Source: an uncultured Clostridia bacterium (GTDB taxonomy: Bacteria; Bacillota; Clostridia; Christensenellales; UBA1242). From it: a stretch of DNA of 27,229 bases. Made by a program: the position numbers and the translations under genes. Location: positions 1 through 27,229 of the forward strand of contig CANQRE010000006.1 in NCBI GenBank assembly GCA_947626175.1. Reading direction: 5' to 3'. Each line of letters opens with the position of its first letter. Position 1 is the first letter of the stretch. Below the pieces are notes generated by a model that was not told the DNA's origin, made no database searches, and worked only from the letters and a program-made list of their open reading frames with translations. Below, one piece after another: positions 15,717 through 21,426 of this stretch.

Positions 15717-17252
15717 TTATATTTCATTCAGCTTTAAAAGCACTTTTGCAGTTGCAAAAGCATCATTATATGCTCTGTGCGCGTTTTTCAAGTCTATTCC
15801 AAGCGCCGCAGCAACAGATGTGAGCTTGAGATTTTTTGATTTTAGATGGCTCATTCTTGCAAGCAAAAACACATCTATGTTTTGATTTGCAAAGCTTAGT
15901 CCCACCTTTTGAGCGGCTTTTCGAATGAACTTGTTGTCAAATTCAGTGTTGTTGTAGCCCGAAATTATGCACCCTTCGCAAAAATTGTAAAAGTCCACAA
16001 TTGCGTCCTCAATTTTTGGAGCATTTTTGACCATGTCATTTGTTATGTTGTTTTTTCTTGTTGCTTCAAGTGGAATTGGATTTGTTGGCTTGACAAAAGT
16101 TGAAAACTTTTTTGTTATCACTCCTTTTTCAATTTTGATTGCTCCACTTTCAATTATTTCATCGCCTTCAGGATTTAGGCCTGTTGTTTCAAGGTCATAA
16201 ACAACAATGTTGCTTGTTGAAATCGGCTCCTTGTAAGAAACTTTTTTTGAAAACAAATTTTCTTGTTCGTGATCGGAAAAATCTTCAATTTGGGCAACTT
16301 GTTTATGCTCAAAACTTTCAATTTGTTTTTGCGGTTCATCTTCATTTGGCTTTTTTAACATTTGAGCAAAAGTCATTGAATGAACATAATATGTAAGCCG
16401 CCCGGACAAGCCTTCCTTTATGTCGCCCAAGCACAAAAATGTTAGACCATCCGTCAGCGCTTTGCATTTTGACAAATTGGATTTTGGGCAGAAATAAACA
16501 CACTCGATTTGTTTGCCGTCATAAAGCAAAAAGGTGAAATAAAATTTTTCCTGCCCTTGTTGTTTTCCTTTTTTTGCAACAAATGATTTTTTTTGAACGT
16601 TTGAAATTTTTCCAAACAAGATCACCGCTTGCTTTTCGGATTTTATGTTTTTTATTTGCTCAGGAAAAGGCTTTATGTCCTTGCCAAAAAGCTTTTTTAT
16701 GATTGTAACCTCATATCTTGAAGCTTTTGCTTGCCTTGCAACAATTGGAACAAACGGGATTTCATCCTTTATGGCAAAAGCACTGTTTTCAACTGTTTTT
16801 ATTTCAAAATTTGCAATAAATTGCTTGTTTAAGGCGTTCAAAAGTTCACTTTTTGTTGCTTGATCATCAATTGACCGTGCAATTTCCTTTGAGGATTGAA
16901 CTGTGATTTCAACATTTTCATCTTTGACAACAACATCAATTTGTTGATCTGAAATCTGTGAAAAAATTGATTTGTTGTTGTTTTCAAAATGGTCAAGCAC
17001 AAATTTTTTAAGCAGCCTTGGGTCCAAAAAACTTTTTTTGAATTTTACTTTTATTTTTGATGTTAATTCAAGTTTTTCGGCACAAAATTGTTGTATTTCA
17101 GCGCGCGAAAGCTCATCTATAACATATTTTTGAGGATACAAAAAAGTTAGCTCACAAATGCCCAAATCTTTGTCAAGCGAAACATTATAAAGCCTTAGGA
17201 AAGCATATTTCCCGTTTTGATACATTTGAAGCTGGGTTGAAAGATAGTCCAT
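15717..17252 (-). CDS. PolC-derived protein: N-terminal and OB domains with DEDDh 3'-5' exonuclease, no polymerase domain
   Basis: A 511-residue protein at the place where polC normally lies (after rseP, before rimP). Residues 1-200 resemble the PolC N-terminal region; residues about 208-293 look like the PolC OB domain (AVILFGKISNVQKKSF ... FTFLLYDGKQIECVYFCP). A charged linker of about 50 residues follows where PolC has its PHP domain. A DnaQ-type exonuclease (about 348-511) has a full DEDDh set: Asp353 and Glu355 (YDLETTG), Asp439 (NTEFDNKF), His492 and Asp497 (AHRAYNDA). PHP, palm, fingers and thumb are absent, and nothing in the next 111 bases encodes them. Full PolC is about 1,400 residues. 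The exonuclease is probably active; a role in proofreading with a separate polymerase is inference. The ATG at 17252 has no clear ribosome site. A plain DnaQ-like exonuclease with unrelated N-terminus is the alternative. Confidence 0.82.
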   Translation of the reverse strand: MDYLSTQLQMYQNGKYAFLRLYNVSLDKDLGICELTFLYPQKYVIDELSRAEIQQFCAEKLELTSKIKVKFKKSFLDPRLLKKFVLDHFENNNKSIFSQISDQQIDVVVKDENVEITVQSSKEIARSIDDQATKSELLNALNKQFIANFEIKTVENSAFAIKDEIPFVPIVARQAKASRYEVTIIKKLFGKDIKPFPEQIKNIKSEKQAVILFGKISNVQKKSFVAKKGKQQGQEKFYFTFLLYDGKQIECVYFCPKSNLSKCKALTDGLTFLCLGDIKEGLSGRLTYYVHSMTFAQMLKKPNEDEPQKQIESFEHKQVAQIEDFSDHEQENLFSKKVSYKEPISTSNIVVYDLETTGLNPEGDEIIESGAIKIEKGVITKKFSTFVKPTNPIPLEATRKNNITNDMVKNAPKIEDAIVDFYNFCEGCIISGYNNTEFDNKFIRKAAQKVGLSFANQNIDVFLLARMSHLKSKNLKLTSVAAALGIDLKNAHRAYNDAFATAKVLLKLNEI

Positions 17253-17261
17253 AACTAAAGT

Positions 17262-17372
17262 TTACAAGACAAAGTGCAAAATGTCAACTATTATCACAAA
17301 AACAAACAGCACGCACAGGCCGATGAAGTGAATTTTGTTTTCCAAACTGCGCTTGATTGGCTTTCCCCTTAT
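17262..17372 (-). pseudogene. Out-of-frame remnant of the rseP 3' end
   Basis: In the frame one base away from the rseP reading frame, the minus strand reads IRGKPIKRSLENKIHFIGLC, then a hydrophobic segment (VLFVFVIIVDILHFVL) and a stop at 17264-17262. This is exactly the normal RseP C-terminus with its last transmembrane helix. It joins the intact part at GATAAGGGG (17373-17365). About 12 codons (family pattern DGGRLLFxLIEx) are missing at the join, in a number of bases not divisible by three. Confidence 0.8.
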
Positions 17373-18348
17373 CCATCGCCGGAATCGGCAACAAATTGAA
17401 AACAGCAAGATTTGCCGAGATTGCAGGAATCAAAATCAAAAGATTTAATAAACTCATTTGGCTGTAGGAAGCAATTGTTGTGATTGTTGAAATCGGCCCG
17501 CCAATCGCGCTGAAATCAAGTTGGAAGGTTATAAGCAGCCACAGTGATTTAAGCACAATCCAAGCAAGGCCAAACGCCATCACCCAACATCTGCCAAGTG
17601 CCTCAGCAAACGAAAACACATAGTTTGAATAATTTATGCCAAGAAGATATTTTTGACTGGCAATCGTTTGCCCATCTTCCTTGTACTCAACCACTTCAAA
17701 CATTTTGGCGCTGATTTCTTCATCCTTTCCATTTCGTCTTACGACCATTTTTATTGAAAAATCATCAATGTTTCCGCCATTTTCCACCCATTGTTTTGCC
17801 TTTTGTTGCTGTTTTGCAACAAGGTCGGCAAATTGCTCGCCAAAAGCAAAATCAACCTTTGTTCCGTCAACGCTCAAAACAACATCGCCATTTTGCAAAG
17901 TGGAAGTATATGAAATTTGTTCATTGTTTGGACCGTTTACTGTTATTTGATTGTTTGTGACAACTTTAATGTCATATCCCACAGTGCACAAAAGGATAAG
18001 CGAAAAAACAACAGCCGTTAAAAAATTCATCGTTACGCCGGCCAAAAACACAATTATTCTTTTCCAAGGCTTTTGGGCATTGTAGGCTTCTTTGTCAGGA
18101 TGTTCTTCGTCATCTCCTTCGCCCTTGAATGCGCAATATCCCCCAAGCGGAAAAATGCGAATTGAAAACTTTTCACCCTTTTTGCTTGTGTGAGAAAAAA
18201 GAGCTTTCCCAAAACCTATTGAAAACTCTTCAATTTTGAACTTTAGGATTTTGCCGGCAATGTAATGTCCAAGCTCATGAACCAAAACCATGAACAAAAG
18301 CACAACAATTGCAAGCAAAACATATAGAAACCCCATTAAAACGTTCAT
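17284..18348 (-). CDS. rseP: RseP/RasP-type site-2 metalloprotease with frameshifted, deleted C-terminus
   Basis: Intramembrane zinc protease that cleaves anti-sigma factors and signal peptides. Seen: transmembrane helix 1 with HELGH (residues 24-28) and FPLGGYCAFKGEGDDEEHPD. The second helix (ITVFLAGVTMNF-like region near residue 100) and a PDZ-like domain (about 150-235, LQNGDVVLSVDG) follow, then helix 3 and FNLLPIPAMD (317-326), the second metal-ligand motif. Normally DGG and about 35 further residues with the last helix follow. Here the frame diverges after Asp326 into 28 unrelated residues, while the proper tail lies one frame away (17262-17372). Either the gene is damaged or the sequence carries an error; the product would lack its last helix. 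It lies directly after cdsA; dxr, usually between them, is absent. Confidence 0.85.
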   Translation of the reverse strand: MNVLMGFLYVLLAIVVLLFMVLVHELGHYIAGKILKFKIEEFSIGFGKALFSHTSKKGEKFSIRIFPLGGYCAFKGEGDDEEHPDKEAYNAQKPWKRIIVFLAGVTMNFLTAVVFSLILLCTVGYDIKVVTNNQITVNGPNNEQISYTSTLQNGDVVLSVDGTKVDFAFGEQFADLVAKQQQKAKQWVENGGNIDDFSIKMVVRRNGKDEEISAKMFEVVEYKEDGQTIASQKYLLGINYSNYVFSFAEALGRCWVMAFGLAWIVLKSLWLLITFQLDFSAIGGPISTITTIASYSQMSLLNLLILIPAISANLAVFNLLPIPAMDKGKANQAQFGKQNSLHRPVRAVCFCDNS

Positions 18349-18355
18349 TGTTCTC

Positions 18356-19297
18356 CTAAATCAGCATAAAGCACATGCAAACAAGCAAGATTGGTGCAAC
18401 AAAAATGTATGCATCAATTCTGTCAAGCATTCCGCCATGCCCTGGCAATATTGTTCCTGCATCCTTTACACCTGCTTTGCGCTTTAGGAAACTTTCAAAC
18501 AAATCGCCGCATTGATCAACAATTGTGCCAGCCACAACCAAAACAAGCAGTTGCCACAAAGGGAAATTTGCATATATTGCGGCAAAATAATCAATGGATC
18601 CAAGCACCAAATATATGCAGCCGCTAAGCAGCACGCAAAGCACGCTTCCCCCAATTGCACCAGAAACTGTTTTGTTTGGACTTGTTTTTGGAGCAAGTTT
18701 TGGCCCGCCAAAAACCATTCCGCAAAGCATTGCAAAGGTGTCGGTGAGCATTGGAATCAAAAACAGGAACAAAATTATGACAGTGCTCAGTCCCCCATCA
18801 AATATTGCCACTTTTTCAAGAGAAATTTCATCGATATGATTTAATAAAATTGCAAACATAAAAAGAAAAGTTGGATACAGCATGCCATAAAGAGAGTGCA
18901 AAGCTTTTAAAATTGAAAAATTTGCAACAGATTTTTTTAAGCCGCGAACTTTGATTTCATTTTTGGATGCTTTTTGGCAGCAAAGTTGAAACAAAAATGT
19001 AAACATAAACAAAAGGATGATAACCCCAAGTGCCAAAAGTAAACAATATCCAAATCCAAGATTGAAATATAATCCCAAAATGAGTGCGCACCCCATCAAA
19101 ACTGGGAACGACATGATGACATAAGGGTTGTTATATTTGCCCATACGCGTTAAAAGATTGCTCATTTCATAAGCTGCAAACACCCCTACAAGCACAAAGA
19201 ATGCGTCAAAAAAGTAAGGGCTTACATATATTTTTAAAACGAGCATAAGAATGATTGAAACCACAATTCCAATTGATGTTAAAATTCGCGCTTTCAT
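18356..19297 (-). CDS. cdsA: Phosphatidate cytidylyltransferase
   Basis: Makes CDP-diacylglycerol from phosphatidate and CTP at the membrane, the branch point for phosphatidylglycerol and phosphatidylserine. The 313-residue product has about eight transmembrane segments and the full family signature near the C-terminus: SFLKRKAGVKDAGTILPGHG followed by GMLDRIDA (about residues 269-297). It is slightly longer than the Bacillus protein (269), with a more extended middle part. The start is the ATG at 19297 (MKARILTSIG), preceded by GGAGG 6 bases away and overlapping the uppS stop as ATGA. The longer frame from 19384 only reads through uppS. Confidence 0.95.
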   Translation of the reverse strand: MKARILTSIGIVVSIILMLVLKIYVSPYFFDAFFVLVGVFAAYEMSNLLTRMGKYNNPYVIMSFPVLMGCALILGLYFNLGFGYCLLLALGVIILLFMFTFLFQLCCQKASKNEIKVRGLKKSVANFSILKALHSLYGMLYPTFLFMFAILLNHIDEISLEKVAIFDGGLSTVIILFLFLIPMLTDTFAMLCGMVFGGPKLAPKTSPNKTVSGAIGGSVLCVLLSGCIYLVLGSIDYFAAIYANFPLWQLLVLVVAGTIVDQCGDLFESFLKRKAGVKDAGTILPGHGGMLDRIDAYIFVAPILLVCMCFMLI

Positions 19298-19977
19298 TTG
19301 TTTCCTCCAAATCTGCGATGTCTTTTGGAAAAGACTTTGATGGCTTTTAAAAGTTGTTTTTTGCCAAAACTTGGCCAATAACATTTTGGAAAATAAAGTT
19401 CTGAATATGCCATTTGGAACAACATGAAATTGCTTAATCTCATTTCGCCGCTTGTGCGAACCACAAAATCTGGCTCAGGAAAAGAGGCGGAATACAAATT
19501 TTGCAATATGTCATTTTCATTTACAGAAGTTTTTCCTTGTTTTATCAGTTTGTTCACTGCTTGAACAACATCTTCTCTTCCACCATAATTTAGGCAAATG
19601 CCGATTTTTAAGGCGGAAAAGTTTTTTGTTTTTTCTTCAACAGATTTTAATATTTGCTGTGTTTTTTTTGGAAAAACGCTTAAATCTCCAAAAAATTTGA
19701 CCGAAATTGAATATTTTTCATAAAAATCTGTTTTCTTTTCAAAATATTCTTCCGCAAGTTTTATCAGCGAATTGATTTCATCCTTGCTTCGGCTCCAATT
19801 TTGAGTTGAAAAAGCAAAAAAACTTGCATAAGGAATTTTGACTTCGCACAAAGCTTTGATTGTTCGAATGAGTGCTTCCACCCCTTCGCGATGTCCAGCG
19901 TTGCTGCTTAATCCCCTTTTTTTTGCCCATCTTCGATTGCCATCCATGATGAAGGCAATGTGCTTTAGCTCAGCCAA
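19294..19977 (-). CDS. uppS: Undecaprenyl diphosphate synthase
   Basis: cis-Prenyltransferase that makes the C55 lipid carrier for peptidoglycan and other wall polymers. The 227-residue product has the hallmark HIAFIMDGNRRWAKKRG with catalytic Asp12, then GHREGVEALIRTIKALCEVK, FFAFSTQNWSRSKDEI and the C-terminal RTSGEMRLSNFMLFQMAYSE. The family length is about 230-260. The start is TTG at 19977 with AGGAG 6 bases upstream; the next ATG (Met11) would cut off part of the active site. It lies 12 bases after frr and overlaps cdsA. Confidence 0.96.
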   Translation of the reverse strand: MAELKHIAFIMDGNRRWAKKRGLSSNAGHREGVEALIRTIKALCEVKIPYASFFAFSTQNWSRSKDEINSLIKLAEEYFEKKTDFYEKYSISVKFFGDLSVFPKKTQQILKSVEEKTKNFSALKIGICLNYGGREDVVQAVNKLIKQGKTSVNENDILQNLYSASFPEPDFVVRTSGEMRLSNFMLFQMAYSELYFPKCYWPSFGKKQLLKAIKVFSKRHRRFGGNK

Positions 19978-19989
19978 TTTTCACTCCTA

Positions 19990-20559
19990 TCAAATTTCCA
20001 GAATTTCTTTTTCCTTTGTTTCAAACAGTTTGTCAACCTTGTCGCAATATTTGTCAAGAAGTTTTTGAACGTCCTGTTCAAGCGAAGAGAATTCATCTTC
20101 ACTTATTTCGGAATTTTTTTTCATTTCCTTTAGGTCGTCCATAATATCTCGTCTGGCTGAACGCATTGCAATTTTTGTGTCCTCGCTTATTTTTTTGATC
20201 TGCTTGACAATTTCACGCCTTCTTTCTTCATTAAGCTGAGGGAAAACAAGGCGGATAACCTTTCCATCATCCGATGGGGTTATGCCAATGTCGGAAGCTG
20301 CAATTGCTTTTGAAACGTTTTTAACTTGACTTGCATCCCACACTGTTATGCACAAAATGCGGGCTTCCTGAACGGTTATGTTTGCCATTTGCTTGATTTG
20401 TGTTGGCACTCCATAATAATCTATGGAAATCTTGTCAAGAATATGTGGATTTGCCCTGCCTGCACGAATGACAAGATATTCATTTGTTTGATGAGTTAAA
20501 GCTTTTTCAAGCTCTTCTTCATATTCCAAAAATTTTTCATCGATAACGTCTTGCTGCAT
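19990..20559 (-). CDS. frr: Ribosome recycling factor
   Basis: With EF-G, splits the post-termination ribosome for another round of translation. The 189-residue product has LVIRAGRANPHILDKISIDY with YGVPTQIKQMANITVQEARI in the hinge and domain II, then FPQLNEERRREIVKQIKKIS in the long helical domain. Length is near the usual 185. The ATG at 20559 has AGGAG 5 bases upstream. It leads the frr-uppS-cdsA-rseP unit with its own promoter. In most Firmicutes pyrH lies just upstream; here it does not. Confidence 0.97.
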   Translation of the reverse strand: MQQDVIDEKFLEYEEELEKALTHQTNEYLVIRAGRANPHILDKISIDYYGVPTQIKQMANITVQEARILCITVWDASQVKNVSKAIAASDIGITPSDDGKVIRLVFPQLNEERRREIVKQIKKISEDTKIAMRSARRDIMDDLKEMKKNSEISEDEFSSLEQDVQKLLDKYCDKVDKLFETKEKEILEI

Positions 20560-20578
20560 ATCTACTCCTTATATGCCA

Positions 20579-20607
20579 AGTATACATGAATATTGTTTTT
20601 TTTCCAA
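20579..20607 (-). promoter_or_regulatory. Sigma-A-type promoter for frr-uppS-cdsA-rseP
   Basis: Minus strand: -35 TTGGAA (20607-20602), 17-base spacer, -10 TATACT (20584-20579). It sits in the short gap between the terminator of the unknown two-gene unit and frr. Predicted leader is about 15 bases. Confidence 0.6.
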
Positions 20608-20615
20608 ATGAATTG

Positions 20616-20647
20616 AAAAAAAATTTGCAATGATGGTCATTGCAAAT
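20616..20647 (-). terminator. Intrinsic terminator of the unknown two-gene unit
   Basis: Minus strand: perfect 11-bp stem ATTTGCAATGA / TCATTGCAAAT with 3-base loop CCA, followed by a T-run extending to 20616. The left arm includes the last codons and the TGA stop of the 256-aa gene. Confidence 0.88.
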
Positions 20648-21407
20648 TTATTCCTTTTGGAGAAGGCGAAGAAGCAAACTGCTGCATAGGTGAAGTTTCA
20701 AAAAGTTTTGCCGAATTTTGATTTTTTTGAATTTCGCCTTCAAGAAAATCATGCGCAAAATCATAATAATCCCTGTTTTCTTGCTTTTGCCCTTCAAGAT
20801 TTTCAAGCATTTGTTTGTCATTTTCAATTTTTTGAAGAAGATTTGATTGCAAGAAAACACGCCTTTTTTCAAAATCTCGGGCAGCAAAATTGAATGAACT
20901 CATGTTTAAAAAGATGTTTGAGGCTTGCAAAATTTCAAAATCAGTTGGATTTTCCTTGTTCATATAAACAGGAGTCATGTTTATGCGTTCATCAAACTTT
21001 ATGTTTGGATATTTGATAAGTCCCCTTATCAGTGAAGTTGCAAAAACACATATTTTGTTCATCTCTTTGTTGAAAATGTTTTCAAAAGCTGGCATTGTCA
21101 CAAAGGCTGCATGATTTTTTGGATTTGACTCATAAGCGTTTTCAAATTTAACGCTGCCATTTGTGTATTGCGACAAAACTTTGTTGGCATAAAAACTTAT
21201 GCGAAAAAGGGTGAACAAATTTTTTTCTTCAGCGTTATTTATGATATTCACTGATTCAAGAGTTTTTATGAGTTTTTTGTTATCCTCAGCTTCAGAAGCT
21301 TGAACCAAGGGATTTTGATGCTTTAATGCTCCAAGCTCATTTGAAAGCTCATCCAATGAAAAATCGTTCAAATCAAAAGTTTGCTGCAAATTTTCTCCTT
21401 CCACCAT
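20637..21407 (-). CDS. Unrecognised 256-aa protein, second gene of a two-gene unit
   Basis: I do not recognise a family. The product is soluble-looking: no signal peptide and no transmembrane segment. It is helix-rich, with an acidic, Leu-rich N-terminus (LNDFSLDELSNELGALKH, about 13-30). A middle region is moderately hydrophobic (about 60-190, with AFENIFNKEMNKICVFATSL). A charged helix that could form a coiled coil (about 190-235, NLLQKIENDKQMLENLEGQK) precedes a Ser/Pro-rich tail. The ATG at 21407 has GAGG 7 bases upstream; a TTG six codons later with AAGGAG is an alternative. It follows the 994-aa gene by 19 bases and ends inside a strong terminator. Base composition looks like its neighbours. 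A partner or modulator of the 994-aa protein is inference. Confidence 0.8.
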   Translation of the reverse strand: MVEGENLQQTFDLNDFSLDELSNELGALKHQNPLVQASEAEDNKKLIKTLESVNIINNAEEKNLFTLFRISFYANKVLSQYTNGSVKFENAYESNPKNHAAFVTMPAFENIFNKEMNKICVFATSLIRGLIKYPNIKFDERINMTPVYMNKENPTDFEILQASNIFLNMSSFNFAARDFEKRRVFLQSNLLQKIENDKQMLENLEGQKQENRDYYDFAHDFLEGEIQKNQNSAKLFETSPMQQFASSPSPKGINLQ

Positions 21408-21426
21408 TTTTTCACCTCAAAAAAAT

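Noticed and set aside
17365..17377. Programmed frameshifting in rseP
   Set aside because: A +1 shift would reach the old frame, but the missing codons of the DGG segment would still be absent; a deletion or sequence error explains it better.
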